Shown in pieces: positions 1-9,075 of a DNA stretch of 64,000 nucleotides. Made by a program: the position numbers and the translations under genes. Location: the NCBI RefSeq assembly GCF_049671445.1, contig NZ_JBATUX010000064.1, positions 87,437 to 151,436 on the forward strand. Reading direction: 5' to 3'. The notes beneath the pieces are model-generated. The model saw nothing but the letters and a program-made list of their open reading frames with translations. It made no database searches and was not told the DNA's origin. The stretch's first letter is position 1. Every line of letters begins with the position of its first letter. This stretch comes from Paenisporosarcina sp049671445 (lineage in GTDB: Bacteria; Bacillota; Bacilli; Bacillales_A; Planococcaceae).

Positions 1-806
1 TAGGTTTAGAGCCGAAAATGCAAATTGCATTTGCTCACGGAACATTTAATGTAGCAAACACAATTATTCAATTCCCTTTAATCGGAGCTTGGGCTTATCT
101 AGTAACTAAATTTATCCCAGGTGAAGAAGTAACGATTGAATACAAACCTAAACATTTAGATTTACATTTTATTGACACAGCTCCATCAATTGCGATTGGA
201 CAAGCTAAAGAAGAAATTCTTCGCATGGGTCGTTTTAGTGTACAAGGGTTGCAAGAGGCATTTGAATATTTGAAAACACACAATAAAAAACACGCGGAAA
301 CTGGTTATCAATTAGAAGATGCGATTAATAACTTAGATCATAAAATTACGGATTATTTAGTGAAAATATCTGCCGAATCTATTTCAAATGCAGATTCAGC
401 TCGTCACATTATGTTGATGGAAACGGTTCGTGATATTGAACGAGTTGGTGACCACTTTGAAAATATTCTTGAATTAATAGATTATCAACAAGTAAATCGA
501 CTTTCTTTAACAGAGGATGCGATGGATGATTTAACTGAAATGTTTACATTAACAATCCAAACTGTTGAAAAAGCATTAGAATCATTAGATATGAGTAGTC
601 ACGAGTTAGCACGTGAAGTAGCTGAGCAAGAAGATTTAATTGATAAAATGGAACGAAAATTCCGTAAAAAACATATCTTGCGTCTGAATGAAGGTACGTG
701 TTCTCCACAAGCAGGAATTGTTTTCGTAGATATCGTTAGTAATTTAGAGCGTATCGGTGATCATGCAGTTAATATTGCTGAAGCGGTATTAGGTAAAAGA
801 GCATAA
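1..806 (+). CDS. Na+/phosphate symporter, C-terminal part (5' end outside window)
   Basis: The frame is open from the left edge (codons in phase with position 3), so this is the 3' part of a longer gene. The first ~40 residues resemble the last membrane segment of a Na/Pi-cotransporter of the NptA/YjbB type. The remaining ~200 residues form a PhoU-like domain with two helical repeats, each showing the family signature (IERVGDH and LERIGDH). Such proteins import phosphate using the sodium gradient, and the PhoU tail is thought to be regulatory. It lies 3.7 kb upstream of the pst operon, so phosphate functions cluster here. A strong terminator follows. The family call is secure; the length of the missing part is unknown. 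Confidence 0.85.
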   Translation, partial: GLEPKMQIAFAHGTFNVANTIIQFPLIGAWAYLVTKFIPGEEVTIEYKPKHLDLHFIDTAPSIAIGQAKEEILRMGRFSVQGLQEAFEYLKTHNKKHAETGYQLEDAINNLDHKITDYLVKISAESISNADSARHIMLMETVRDIERVGDHFENILELIDYQQVNRLSLTEDAMDDLTEMFTLTIQTVEKALESLDMSSHELAREVAEQEDLIDKMERKFRKKHILRLNEGTCSPQAGIVFVDIVSNLERIGDHAVNIAEAVLGKRA

Positions 807-811
807 AATTC

Positions 812-873
812 TTCTCCTCTAGTGCTTTACATCTTAATAGATGTAAGGCACGATTAAGAGGAGATTTTTTTTT
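812..873 (+). terminator. Terminator of the Na/Pi symporter gene
   Basis: A long stem pairs TCTCCTCT (814-821) with AGAGGAGA (857-864), with an inner stem between TTTACATCT and AGATGTAAG, followed by nine T. The RBS of the next gene (TTGGAGG) starts directly after the T-run. Confidence 0.85.
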
Positions 874-884
874 GGAGGTAAAAC

Positions 885-1364
885 ATGGAAATTATTGGTT
901 GGAGTATCATTATTGTGTGCTTTATCATTGGGTTTATCGGACTTGTATATCCAATTATTCCGTCAGTCATCTTTATTTTAGGTGGTTTCTTGTTATACGG
1001 AGTATTCTTCTCATTTGCTGACCTGCCTTGGTGGTTCTGGTTAATAGAAGTATTATTCGTTATCTTACTATTTGGTGCGGATATGATGGCAAATGCCTTT
1101 GGTGTAAAAAAATATGGTGGCAGTAAAGCAGGGATTTGGGGAAGTACCATTGGATTGTTAGTTGGACCATTTATTATTCCGATTGCAGGTATCCTTATCG
1201 GACCATTTTTAGGTGCCATTATTGCTGAGTTAATATTTGCACGAACTTCACTCAAACAAGCAATAAAAACAGGCTTTGGTTCAGTAATTGGTTTCCTAAC
1301 ATCAATCGTTACGAAGGGGACAGTTCAAATTGTTATGATCGTTATTTTTGTTTTAGTAGTCTGA
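885..1364 (+). CDS. DUF456 family membrane protein
   Basis: A 159-residue, very hydrophobic protein with about four to five membrane segments, rich in Gly and Ile. The pattern of glycine-rich helices (GFIGLVYPIIPSVIF near the N-terminus and GPFIIPIAGILIGPFLGAIIAE in the middle) matches the DUF456 family of small bacterial membrane proteins, whose function is not known. The start is set by RBS TTGGAGGT 8 nt upstream of the ATG. It stands between two transcription units: the upstream terminator separates it from the symporter, and no clear terminator is seen before sodA. Nothing in the sequence indicates a substrate or partner. Confidence 0.75.
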   Translation: MEIIGWSIIIVCFIIGFIGLVYPIIPSVIFILGGFLLYGVFFSFADLPWWFWLIEVLFVILLFGADMMANAFGVKKYGGSKAGIWGSTIGLLVGPFIIPIAGILIGPFLGAIIAELIFARTSLKQAIKTGFGSVIGFLTSIVTKGTVQIVMIVIFVLVV

Positions 1365-1482
1365 TTTCGGTCAAAAGGCTGAATTTCTAAATTTGCGTTG
1401 CTAATATTTGAATGAATGACCTAATTTTGTTACGCTATTAATTGTAAATCTAAAAATGAGATTCTTTAGGAGGAAATGACAC

Positions 1483-2091
1483 ATGGCTTATGAATTACCA
1501 CAATTACCTTACGCGTATGACGCATTAGAACCGCATATTGATAAAGAAACAATGAACATCCATCACACAAAACATCACAATGCTTATGTAACGAACTTGA
1601 ATAACGCGCTAGCAGGTCACGATGATCTTTTAAGTAAGTCGATTGAAGAGCTAATTGCAAACTTAGAAGCAGTGCCAGAATCTGCTCGTACAGCAGTTCG
1701 CAACAATGGTGGCGGTCATGCTAACCATTCATTATTCTGGGAATTATTATCTGCAGATGGAGGCGGAAATCCTTCAGGTGCATTAGCTGAAGCAATTGAT
1801 GCTAAATTTGGAAGTTTTGATACTTTCAAAGAAGAGTTTGCTAAAGCTGCAACTACACGCTTTGGTTCAGGATGGGCTTGGTTATCAATTAAAAATGGTG
1901 AATTAGAATTAACTTCTACACCAAACCAAGATTCACCGATCATGGAAGGTAACACACCTTTACTAGGTTTAGACGTTTGGGAGCATGCTTATTACTTAAA
2001 CTATCAAAACCGTCGTCCTGACTACATCGCTGCTTTCTGGAATGTAGTAAACTGGGCTGAAGTTTCAAAACGTTACGAATCAGCAAAATAA
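1483..2091 (+). CDS. sodA: Superoxide dismutase, Mn/Fe type
   Basis: Cytoplasmic enzyme that converts superoxide to H2O2 and O2. The 202-residue length is standard. All four metal ligands of the Fe/Mn SOD family are visible: His27 (in NIHHTKHH), His82 (in GHANHSLFW), Asp164 and His168 (in DVWEHAYY). The conserved C-terminal NRRPDYIAAFWNVVNW is intact. The RBS AGGAGG lies 7-8 nt upstream of the ATG. The Mn form is inferred from relatives such as B. subtilis SodA. It is a single-gene unit ended by a strong terminator; in B. subtilis sodA is likewise followed by yqgE and pbpA, and yqgE is absent here. Confidence 0.97.
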   Translation: MAYELPQLPYAYDALEPHIDKETMNIHHTKHHNAYVTNLNNALAGHDDLLSKSIEELIANLEAVPESARTAVRNNGGGHANHSLFWELLSADGGGNPSGALAEAIDAKFGSFDTFKEEFAKAATTRFGSGWAWLSIKNGELELTSTPNQDSPIMEGNTPLLGLDVWEHAYYLNYQNRRPDYIAAFWNVVNWAEVSKRYESAK

Positions 2092-2111
2092 GTCGATTAA
2101 TGAAACAAAAC

Positions 2112-2147
2112 ACACACTCAATTCGTTAATTGAGTGTGTGTTTTTTT
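2112..2147 (+). terminator. sodA terminator
   Basis: Perfect 12-bp stem ACACACTCAATT / AATTGAGTGTGT with a 4-nt loop, followed by seven T. Confidence 0.93.
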
Positions 2148-2201
2148 GCTCAAAATGATATACTACTTTACAGATAGAAAGCTAGAAGGAGGACTGCTGC
2201 C

Positions 2202-4406
2202 GTGCGCAAAATATCAAAAAAAAGAGCCGCGAGTGCTAAAGCTAAACTACGCGCTAATGTCGCTTTTCGAATGAATATCCTCTTTTTCACCATCTTTTTG
2301 TTATTCTCAATCCTCATTTTTCGCCTCGGGTTTTTACAAATTGTTCAAGGAGAAGAATATGTTCGTGAATTAAAAAGAACGGAAGAAGTACCAATAAATA
2401 CGAGTGTTCCAAGAGGACGTATTTATGATAGCCAAGGTCGAATTTTGGTGGATAACGACCCTCAAAATGCTATAACTTATACGAAGTTGCAAACGACTAC
2501 ACAAGAAGAAATGCTGAATATTGCAGAAATGTTAGCGTCAATCATTGAAAAGAAACTAGATGACGTAACTTTGCGTGACAAGCAGGATTACTGGATTATG
2601 TTACATAGAGACAAAGCTTATGAGAGAGTAACAAAAAAAGAAGAGGCTAAGATGTTGTCCGATGAAACTTTGACGACGACCGATATGCAAAAACAGATTG
2701 ATAAACTAGTAAGAGATAGAATTACAGAAGAAGATCTTGCCAGTTTATCAAACGAAGAACTTGAAGTACTTGCGATTTATCGTGAAATGTCATCTGGCTA
2801 TGCCTTATCACCTCAAATCATTAAAAGTGATGATGTAACACCTGAAGAATTTGCTCGTGTTTCTGAACGCTTAACTGAAATGAAAGGCGTTAACACGACA
2901 ACAGACTGGGTTCGTTTACCTATGTCCTCACTTGCCATTTTAGGACGTACCACTTCACCAAAAGAAGGTATTCCAAAATCAAAACTAGAGTATTTTTTAG
3001 CTCGTGACTATACCCGAAATGATCGCGTCGGGAGAAGTTATATCGAACAAGAATATGAAGAAATTTTACAAGGTCAAAAAAGTGTAGTTAAAAATATTAC
3101 TGACGGTAAAGGAACTGTTACTGAAACGCAAACTGTATTTGAAGGTCAACCAGGTAAGGATTTGGTGCTAACGATTGATAGTGAGATTAATTCAAAAGTA
3201 GAGAGTTTGGTAGAAGCAAAATTAACAGAAATGAAACAAAAAAATGGTTCCAATTTATTAGACCGTGCTTTTGTTGTCATTATGGATCCGTATACAGGCG
3301 AAGTACTTTCTATGGTAGGAAAACAGTTAATTCAAGATCCTGATACTGGGAAACGTATTGTAAATGATTATGCATATGGGACCTTCACCTCTGCTTACGA
3401 GATTGGTTCGACTATCAAACCAGCAACAATCTTGACAGGGTATGATCAAGGGGTCATTGGTATGAATGATATTTTGATAGATGAACCAATAAAGCTTAAA
3501 GATACAAGAGTGAAAAGTTCGATTTTCAATCGAAATTCAAGAATGGCGATTAGTGATTTACAGGCCATTGAAAGGTCATCAAATGTATATATGTTTAAAA
3601 TTGGTCTCAAATTAGCAGGTGAAACCTACGTGAAAGATGAACCTATTGATATTAATAATGGTGATTTTAGTCTGTTACGTAATTCATATGCACAGTTTGG
3701 CTTAGGCGTTCCAACAGGAATTGACCTCCCTGGTGAAACAGCTGGTATCAAGGGACCCTTTGAAGTAGGGAAATTCTTAGATATGACCATTGGTCAATAT
3801 GATACGTATACACCATTACAAATGGCGCAATACGTTTCCACCATCGCAAATGGAGGAAACCGGATTCAGCCCCAAGTAGTGAAGCAAATTAGGGAACCAT
3901 CATACGATGGAACAACGATGGGTTCCTTAGTTTCTGAGAAGGGACCGACGATATTAAATCGTATTAATAATTCACAAAATCAAATTGAGCATATTAAAAA
4001 AGGGATGTCACGGGTTTATTTTGGAAATCAAGGTTCAGCAAGGTCGTATTTTGGAGATCTTCCTTTTGCAGCTGCTGGAAAAACGGGCACAGCCCAAGCG
4101 GTTTATTATGGACCAAAGCGAGATAACTGGGGAGACGCAGCAATTAACTCTACCCATATTGGGTTCGCTCCATTTGATAATCCAGAAATCGCATATGCAG
4201 TTGTGATTCCGTGGGCACCTTATTATAATGGCCAGTATGAAAGCACTGGGACAATACTAGCTCGTGAAGTTGTAGATGCTTATTTTGAAATCAAAAAGAA
4301 AAATGAAGCGGTAGAAGAATTAGAGTCTTCAACTTTACAAACTATCAAACCAGCGTTTTCGGAAACATTAATTGAAGAAGATAGCGAAAAAGTACCAAAT
4401 GAATAA
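2202..4406 (+). CDS. pbpA: Class B penicillin-binding protein (PbpA/PbpH-type transpeptidase)
   Basis: Membrane-anchored DD-transpeptidase that cross-links peptidoglycan, of the elongation-type PBP2 class. The 734-residue protein has a short basic cytoplasmic tail, one membrane helix at about residues 25-48, a pedestal/dimerisation domain (PRGRIYDSQG) and a C-terminal transpeptidase domain. Its catalytic motifs are SxxK at Ser403-Lys406 (STIK), SxN at 459-461 (SSN) and KTG at 627-629. Start codon is GTG, chosen because RBS AGAAGGAGG ends 8 nt upstream. The C-terminal ~25 residues are acidic and probably disordered. Position between sodA and pstS matches B. subtilis pbpA (yqgF). It has its own terminator. 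Confidence 0.93.
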   Translation: MRKISKKRAASAKAKLRANVAFRMNILFFTIFLLFSILIFRLGFLQIVQGEEYVRELKRTEEVPINTSVPRGRIYDSQGRILVDNDPQNAITYTKLQTTTQEEMLNIAEMLASIIEKKLDDVTLRDKQDYWIMLHRDKAYERVTKKEEAKMLSDETLTTTDMQKQIDKLVRDRITEEDLASLSNEELEVLAIYREMSSGYALSPQIIKSDDVTPEEFARVSERLTEMKGVNTTTDWVRLPMSSLAILGRTTSPKEGIPKSKLEYFLARDYTRNDRVGRSYIEQEYEEILQGQKSVVKNITDGKGTVTETQTVFEGQPGKDLVLTIDSEINSKVESLVEAKLTEMKQKNGSNLLDRAFVVIMDPYTGEVLSMVGKQLIQDPDTGKRIVNDYAYGTFTSAYEIGSTIKPATILTGYDQGVIGMNDILIDEPIKLKDTRVKSSIFNRNSRMAISDLQAIERSSNVYMFKIGLKLAGETYVKDEPIDINNGDFSLLRNSYAQFGLGVPTGIDLPGETAGIKGPFEVGKFLDMTIGQYDTYTPLQMAQYVSTIANGGNRIQPQVVKQIREPSYDGTTMGSLVSEKGPTILNRINNSQNQIEHIKKGMSRVYFGNQGSARSYFGDLPFAAAGKTGTAQAVYYGPKRDNWGDAAINSTHIGFAPFDNPEIAYAVVIPWAPYYNGQYESTGTILAREVVDAYFEIKKKNEAVEELESSTLQTIKPAFSETLIEEDSEKVPNE

Positions 4407-4416
4407 TTTTAATTTT

Positions 4417-4452
4417 AAAAGCCATGATATGAATGTATATCATGGCTTTTTT
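4417..4452 (+). terminator. pbpA terminator
   Basis: A 14-bp stem AAAAGCCATGATAT / ATATCATGGCTTTT with a 6-nt loop and a T-run. The Pho boxes begin immediately after it. Confidence 0.92.
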
Positions 4453-4455
4453 ATA

Positions 4456-4509
4456 TTTACAAACTCTTTACATGGCATTTATATGTGCTCAACAATAAAA
4501 CTTTATAGT
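4456..4509 (+). promoter_or_regulatory. Tandem Pho boxes (PhoP site) and -10 of the pst promoter
   Basis: Four hexamers occur at an exact 11-bp period: TTTACA (4456), TTTACA (4467), TTTATA (4478) and TCAACA (4489), each separated by 5 bp. This is the direct-repeat arrangement of PhoP-binding sites in Bacillus (TT(A/T/C)ACA repeats, about 5 bp apart). A -10-like TATAGT follows at 4504-4509. Together they indicate induction of pst under phosphate starvation by PhoPR; the regulator itself is not in the window. Confidence 0.85.
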
Positions 4510-4555
4510 TATGTTTGTAAGGCAAAACCAACCAACCTTAGGGGGAAATAAACTG

Positions 4556-5482
4556 ATGAAAAACTGGAAATTCTTTATGATGTCAACAATGATTGGATCA
4601 GCACTTGTACTTGGTGCATGTGGTAATGAAGAAAATGGAGAAGCTACAAAAAGTTTATCCGGGTCAGTATCTGGCGATGGTTCATCTACAGTAGCCCCAA
4701 TTATGGAAGCACTAGTAGAAGAGTATGCAGGTGTACAACCAGACGTGAAGGTAACTTCTGGAGCATCTGGAACAGGTGGCGGTTTTGAAAAATTCATAGC
4801 GGGCTCAACAGATTTCTCTAATGCATCCCGTCCAATCAAAGAAGAAGAAGCTGCTAAGCTAAAAGAAGCTGGCATTGACTATACGGAATTAGAAATAGCT
4901 TATGATGGTTTATCGATCGTAGTAAATAAAGAAAACGATTGGGCTAAAGACTTAACAGTTGAAGACTTAAAAAAATTATGGGTAGAAGATGGAAAAACAA
5001 AAAAATGGTCTGACATTAATCCTGAATGGCCTGACGAAGAAGTCGTTTTCTATTCACCAGGAACAGATTCTGGAACGTTTGACTACTTTAATGAAATCAT
5101 TCTTGAAGATGCTGATATTGTAAAAGCAGCTACACTTTCTGAAGATGACAACGTCTTAGTACAAGGTGTGCAAGGTGATAAAAATGCAATTGGATTCTTC
5201 GGATATGCTTACTACTTAGCTAATAAAGATTCGTTAAACGTAGTGAAAATTGATGGTGTTGAACCAACAAATGAAACAATTGAATCTGGAGACTACACAC
5301 CTCTGTCAAGACCATTATTTATATATGTGAAAAATTCTTCAGTTAAAGAAAATGAAGCGGTTTATGACTTTATGCAATATTCACTTGAAAATGCTGGCGA
5401 AATGGCTGAAGCGGTTGGCTATGTAAGCTTGCCGGAAGAAAAATATAAAGAAGATCTTGACGCATTAGAAGGTTTAAAATAA
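4556..5482 (+). CDS. pstS: Phosphate ABC transporter, substrate-binding lipoprotein
   Basis: High-affinity phosphate-binding protein, 308 residues. The N-terminal signal peptide ends in a lipobox (LVLGAC, lipidated Cys22), so the protein is anchored on the outer face of the membrane. The mature part has the PstS phosphate-contact signatures: GDGSSTVAPI near the start, SGASGTGGGFEKF, and PGTDSGTFDYF. ATG at 4556 is preferred over the upstream in-frame start because RBS TTAGGGGG lies 9 nt upstream. It is the first gene of pstS-C-A-B-phoU, transcribed from the Pho-box promoter and separated from pstC by an attenuator hairpin, which would favour excess of the binding protein. Confidence 0.96.
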   Translation: MKNWKFFMMSTMIGSALVLGACGNEENGEATKSLSGSVSGDGSSTVAPIMEALVEEYAGVQPDVKVTSGASGTGGGFEKFIAGSTDFSNASRPIKEEEAAKLKEAGIDYTELEIAYDGLSIVVNKENDWAKDLTVEDLKKLWVEDGKTKKWSDINPEWPDEEVVFYSPGTDSGTFDYFNEIILEDADIVKAATLSEDDNVLVQGVQGDKNAIGFFGYAYYLANKDSLNVVKIDGVEPTNETIESGDYTPLSRPLFIYVKNSSVKENEAVYDFMQYSLENAGEMAEAVGYVSLPEEKYKEDLDALEGLK

Positions 5483-5505
5483 TTCAACCCAATTAAATGC
5501 GGTTC

Positions 5506-5542
5506 GAGAGGCGAGTAGCAGCGGTGCTACTCTCTTCTTTTT
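5506..5542 (+). terminator. Attenuator hairpin between pstS and pstC
   Basis: Stem GAGTAGCA / TGCTACTC (5513-5520 with 5525-5532), extended by GAGAG / CTCTC around it, with loop GCGG and tail TTCTTTTT. It lies inside the operon, so it most likely terminates part of transcription and lowers pstCAB relative to pstS. Confidence 0.75.
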
Positions 5543-5562
5543 AGGTAAAAGGGGGATTTCAA

Positions 5563-6510
5563 ATGGCTTTAAATGATCAATCAGCAAAAATGTCCGTACA
5601 AGACATGATTGCGAAGCACAAAGGAAAAAAGGGCAATAAGCGGTTTGAAAAATCAATTCCATATATTCTTTTTTTCATAGCATCTATATCAGTATTAACA
5701 ACTTTTGGGATTGTCTTTACATTAATTTTTGAAACCTTTGAGTTTTTCAAACGCGTACCATTCTCTGATTTTTTATTTGGTACTGAATGGTTGCCTTTCT
5801 CAAATAATGAGCCTCTATTTGGTATTTTGCCATTGATTGCGGGTACATTAAAGGTAACATTGATTGCTGTCGTGGTTGCGGTACCATTTGGCTTAGCATC
5901 AGCTGTTTACTTAAGTGAATATGCAAGTGATAATACACGCCGGATCATCAAACCTGTACTAGAAGTATTAGCAGGTGTACCAACAATTGTATATGGCTTT
6001 TTTGCTCTAACATTTGTGACACCATTTTTACAACAATTCATCCCAGAACTAAAAATATTCAATGCATTGAGCCCTGGTATTGTGGTGGGAATTATGATTC
6101 TACCTATGATTGCTTCATTATCAGAAGATGCCATGTCATCCGTACCAAACTCGATACGAGATGGAGCATTAGCTTTAGGTGCTACCAGATTAGAAGTAGC
6201 AGTCAAAGTTGTATTGCCAGCTGCATTATCTGGAATAATGGCTTCCATCGTTCTTGCAGTTTCACGTGCAATTGGTGAGACAATGATCGTGTCATTAGCA
6301 GGTGGTTCTACGCCACGATTTGATTTAGATATGACAGATTCTATTCAAACCATGACTGCTTATATTGTTCAGGTCTCAACTGGGGATGCTGGATATGGCA
6401 CAACTATTTATTATTCGATCTACTCTGTCGGATTTACACTATTCCTCTTTACGCTTCTCATGAACTTATTAGCTCATGTGATTTCAAAACGTTTTAGGGA
6501 GGAATATTAA
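5563..6510 (+). CDS. pstC: Phosphate ABC transporter permease
   Basis: Integral membrane permease subunit, 315 residues. A soluble N-terminal tail of ~30 residues is followed by about six membrane helices. The ABC-permease EAA loop is visible (EVAVKVVLPAALSGIMAS, about residues 211-228), which contacts PstB. It pairs with PstA to form the channel. RBS GGGGG lies 9 nt upstream of the ATG. pstA begins one base after its stop, and the pstA RBS (AGGGAGGAA) lies in the last codons of pstC, consistent with translational coupling. Confidence 0.95.
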   Translation: MALNDQSAKMSVQDMIAKHKGKKGNKRFEKSIPYILFFIASISVLTTFGIVFTLIFETFEFFKRVPFSDFLFGTEWLPFSNNEPLFGILPLIAGTLKVTLIAVVVAVPFGLASAVYLSEYASDNTRRIIKPVLEVLAGVPTIVYGFFALTFVTPFLQQFIPELKIFNALSPGIVVGIMILPMIASLSEDAMSSVPNSIRDGALALGATRLEVAVKVVLPAALSGIMASIVLAVSRAIGETMIVSLAGGSTPRFDLDMTDSIQTMTAYIVQVSTGDAGYGTTIYYSIYSVGFTLFLFTLLMNLLAHVISKRFREEY

Positions 6511-6511
6511 A

Positions 6512-7390
6512 ATGAAATATATCGATCATGGCTCTGTAGTAAAAAAAATGGGCACGAGAATGATTGTAAATAAATTCTTTAAAACGCTATTCTTTTTAGC
6601 GACTTTATTTGCTCTATTAGCCTTGGGTGTGTTATTTTATCGTATCATTACACAAGGTATCGGTTATTTATCACTAGATTTCTTTACTAATTTCGGATCG
6701 CGTTTTCCTGAAAAAGCTGGAATTAAGGCCGCCCTTATTGGATCACTTTGGATGATGGCCGTTGTGACACCTGTGTCTTTAATACTGGGTGTTGGATCAG
6801 CTATATATTTAGAGGAATATGCGAAGAAGGGCAAAATCAATGATTTCATTCGAATGAATATCTCTAATTTAGCCGGTGTTCCTTCAGTGGTGTTTGGTTT
6901 ACTCGGTTTAACGATTTTTGTAAGAGCTTTAGCATTAGGAAATAGTATTTTAGCTGCAGGATTTACGATGAGTTTATTAATATTGCCTGTAATCATTGTG
7001 TCTTCACAAGAAGCAATTCGTGCAGTTCCGAAAGATTTACGTGAAGCATCATATGGAATGGGTGCCACTAAATGGCAGACTATAGCCAAAGTAGTATTGC
7101 CTTCAGCAATTCCTGGTATTTTAACGGGTGGAATTTTAGCTCTTTCTCGAGCGATTGGAGAAACAGCGCCCCTCGTGGTAATCGGAATTCCAGTTATTAT
7201 TCAATTTGTACCAGAAAATTTACTTAGTCAATTTACTGCAATGCCAATGCAGATTTTTGACTGGGCAAAACGACCACAGGAAGCATTTCAAAGTGTAGCT
7301 TCAGCTGGAATTATCGTCTTGATGGTGTTCTTGTTGTTAATGAATTCAATTGCTGTATTCATTCGAAATAAGTACCAAAAACGTTATTAA
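6512..7390 (+). CDS. pstA: Phosphate ABC transporter permease
   Basis: Second permease subunit, 292 residues with about six membrane helices. The EAA loop contacting the ATPase is at roughly residues 180-205 (ASYGMGATKWQTIAKVVLPS). Paralogous to PstC over the permease domain, including the shared AIGET motif. RBS AGGGAGGAA precedes the ATG by about 7 nt and lies inside pstC. It forms the membrane channel with PstC in the high-affinity phosphate importer. Nothing unusual is seen. Confidence 0.95.
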   Translation: MKYIDHGSVVKKMGTRMIVNKFFKTLFFLATLFALLALGVLFYRIITQGIGYLSLDFFTNFGSRFPEKAGIKAALIGSLWMMAVVTPVSLILGVGSAIYLEEYAKKGKINDFIRMNISNLAGVPSVVFGLLGLTIFVRALALGNSILAAGFTMSLLILPVIIVSSQEAIRAVPKDLREASYGMGATKWQTIAKVVLPSAIPGILTGGILALSRAIGETAPLVVIGIPVIIQFVPENLLSQFTAMPMQIFDWAKRPQEAFQSVASAGIIVLMVFLLLMNSIAVFIRNKYQKRY

Positions 7391-7417
7391 GCCAATGTGG
7401 CATGGGAGGGTTTCAAA

Positions 7418-8239
7418 ATGGTTCAACTTAAAGTAAATAAACCAACTGCGACAACACAAATTAAAAACAATCAAGAAACTGAAAACAATATTGTGTATGA
7501 TACACGTCAACTAAATCTATGGTACGGCAATCACCATGCGTTAAAAAATATTGATTTAGCTATTAAAGAAAATGAAGTGACAGCAATTATTGGACCTTCA
7601 GGCTGCGGGAAATCGACATATATTAAAACGTTAAATCGTATGGTGGAGTTAGTACCATCTGTTAAAACATCAGGGCAAATTATATATCGCGATCGGAATA
7701 TTTTAGATGCGAACTATGGTGTAGAAGAATTGCGTACAAAAGTAGGAATGGTTTTCCAAAAACCCAATCCTTTCCCAAAATCGATTTACGACAATATTGC
7801 TTATGGTCCTCGTATTCATGGAATAAAAAATAAAAAAGTATTAGACGAAATAGTTGAACAAAGTTTGCGTGGAGCGGCCATTTGGGATGAAGTCAAAGAT
7901 CGCTTAAATGAAAATGCCTACAGTTTATCTGGTGGACAGCAACAACGTATTTGTATAGGGCGTGCATTGGCGATTGAGCCGGATGTAATTTTAATGGACG
8001 AACCTACATCAGCACTTGATCCGATTTCTACGCTTAAGATTGAAGAATTGGTTCAAGAACTAAAACAAAACTATTCGATCATTATCGTGACGCATAACAT
8101 GCAACAAGCAGCACGTATTTCTGATAAAACGGCATTTTTCTTAAATGGAGAAGTGGTTGAATACGATAAAACGGATACCATTTTCTCTACACCTTCTGAT
8201 AAACGTACAGAAGATTACATTTCAGGACGCTTTGGTTAA
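7418..8239 (+). CDS. pstB: Phosphate ABC transporter ATPase
   Basis: Cytoplasmic ATPase that powers PstCA, 273 residues. Walker A is GPSGCGKST, the Q-loop is in MVFQKPNPFPKSIYDN, the ABC signature is LSGGQQQR, Walker B is VILMDEP, and the H-loop follows in VTHNM. ATG at 7418 is preferred to the in-frame upstream start because RBS GGGAGGG ends about 7 nt before it. A poorly conserved N-terminal extension of ~25 residues precedes the ABC domain. Only one pstB is present, whereas B. subtilis has two (pstBA, pstBB) at this locus. Confidence 0.96.
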   Translation: MVQLKVNKPTATTQIKNNQETENNIVYDTRQLNLWYGNHHALKNIDLAIKENEVTAIIGPSGCGKSTYIKTLNRMVELVPSVKTSGQIIYRDRNILDANYGVEELRTKVGMVFQKPNPFPKSIYDNIAYGPRIHGIKNKKVLDEIVEQSLRGAAIWDEVKDRLNENAYSLSGGQQQRICIGRALAIEPDVILMDEPTSALDPISTLKIEELVQELKQNYSIIIVTHNMQQAARISDKTAFFLNGEVVEYDKTDTIFSTPSDKRTEDYISGRFG

Positions 8240-8259
8240 TTAAGAAGGGGGAAACGAAG

Positions 8260-8919
8260 ATGGTAGTTAGAGAAAAATTTGAATTTGAGCTTAATGGTGT
8301 TCAAGAACAATTTTTATTACTTAGTAATTTAGCAATTACTACCTTAAATAAATCGATTGATGCGTTGTTAAGCCAAGACGTTGAAATGGCTTTATCAATA
8401 ATTGACAACGATATTCATATTAATCGTTTAGAAGAAGAGATTAACGATCGTGTCATTTTATTATTAGCAAAACAGCAGCCAGTCGCTACAGACTTAAGAA
8501 GATTAATCGTTTTGATAAAGGCAGCTCATGATATGGAACGTGTGGGTGACTATGCAGTAAACATCGCAAAAGAAGCTATACGTATCGGGAAAGCAGAATT
8601 TGTAGCTCCAATTAAAAACATTGAAGAAATGCGTACCATTACAATTGGCATGTTAACAGAAGTAATGAAGGCATTTATTGATGAAAACGTTGAACAAGCT
8701 CGTAAGATTGCAGAACTTGATGATAAAGTGGATAATTTGTATGGTCAAACGATTCAGCAATTATTGAAGGTAGGATCTGAAAACCCATTATTATTAAGCC
8801 AAGTAACACAACTTTCTTTCGTTTGTAGATATCTAGAACGATCAGCTGATCATGCTACAAATATTGCGGAAGAATTATTTTATTTAGTAAAAGGACGCCA
8901 TTACGAATTAAATAACTAA
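8260..8919 (+). CDS. phoU: Phosphate transport regulator PhoU
   Basis: Cytoplasmic regulator that links Pst activity to the PhoR/PhoP system, 219 residues. It consists of two three-helix PhoU repeats; each has the metal-binding-type signature, DMERVGDYAVNIAK in the first and YLERSADHATNIAE in the second. RBS AAGGGGGAAA precedes the ATG. It is the last gene of the operon and is followed by a terminator. B. subtilis does not have phoU in its pst operon, so this arrangement is closer to that of many other Firmicutes. The role in repression under high phosphate is inferred from the family. Confidence 0.94.
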   Translation: MVVREKFEFELNGVQEQFLLLSNLAITTLNKSIDALLSQDVEMALSIIDNDIHINRLEEEINDRVILLLAKQQPVATDLRRLIVLIKAAHDMERVGDYAVNIAKEAIRIGKAEFVAPIKNIEEMRTITIGMLTEVMKAFIDENVEQARKIAELDDKVDNLYGQTIQQLLKVGSENPLLLSQVTQLSFVCRYLERSADHATNIAEELFYLVKGRHYELNN

Positions 8920-8926
8920 TTTTAAT

Positions 8927-8955
8927 GAAAGAGATTCAAGGTCTCTTTCTTTCTA
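8927..8955 (+). terminator. pst-phoU operon terminator
   Basis: Stem GAAAGAGA / TCTCTTTC with a 7-nt loop and a T-rich tail (TTCT). Weaker than neighbouring terminators. Confidence 0.65.
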
Positions 8956-9001
8956 TGTAGATAAATAATTGCAACTTAATAGTAGATTTTTCGACGGCTT
9001 G

Positions 9002-9010
9002 TGCTATAAT
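9002..9010 (+). promoter_or_regulatory. Extended -10 promoter of rpmG
   Basis: TATAAT at 9005-9010 is preceded by TG one base upstream, an extended -10. A poor -35 (TAGATT, 8983) stands 16 bp away. The leader to rpmG is about 60 nt. Confidence 0.65.
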
Positions 9011-9075
9011 AAGTTAGTCGTATAAATTATGCTCAATAATTAAACTTGAATCCTGATAAAGTGGGAGGGATAAAG

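Noticed and set aside
854..1255. Long minus-strand ORF opposite the DUF456 gene
   Set aside because: Antisense shadow of a hydrophobic gene without RBS or recognisable motifs. The same applies to the antisense frames over sodA, pstS, pstA, lpdV and others.
5506..5542. End of a separate pstS transcription unit
   Set aside because: No promoter is seen before pstC and the gap is short, so an intra-operon attenuator is more likely than full separation.
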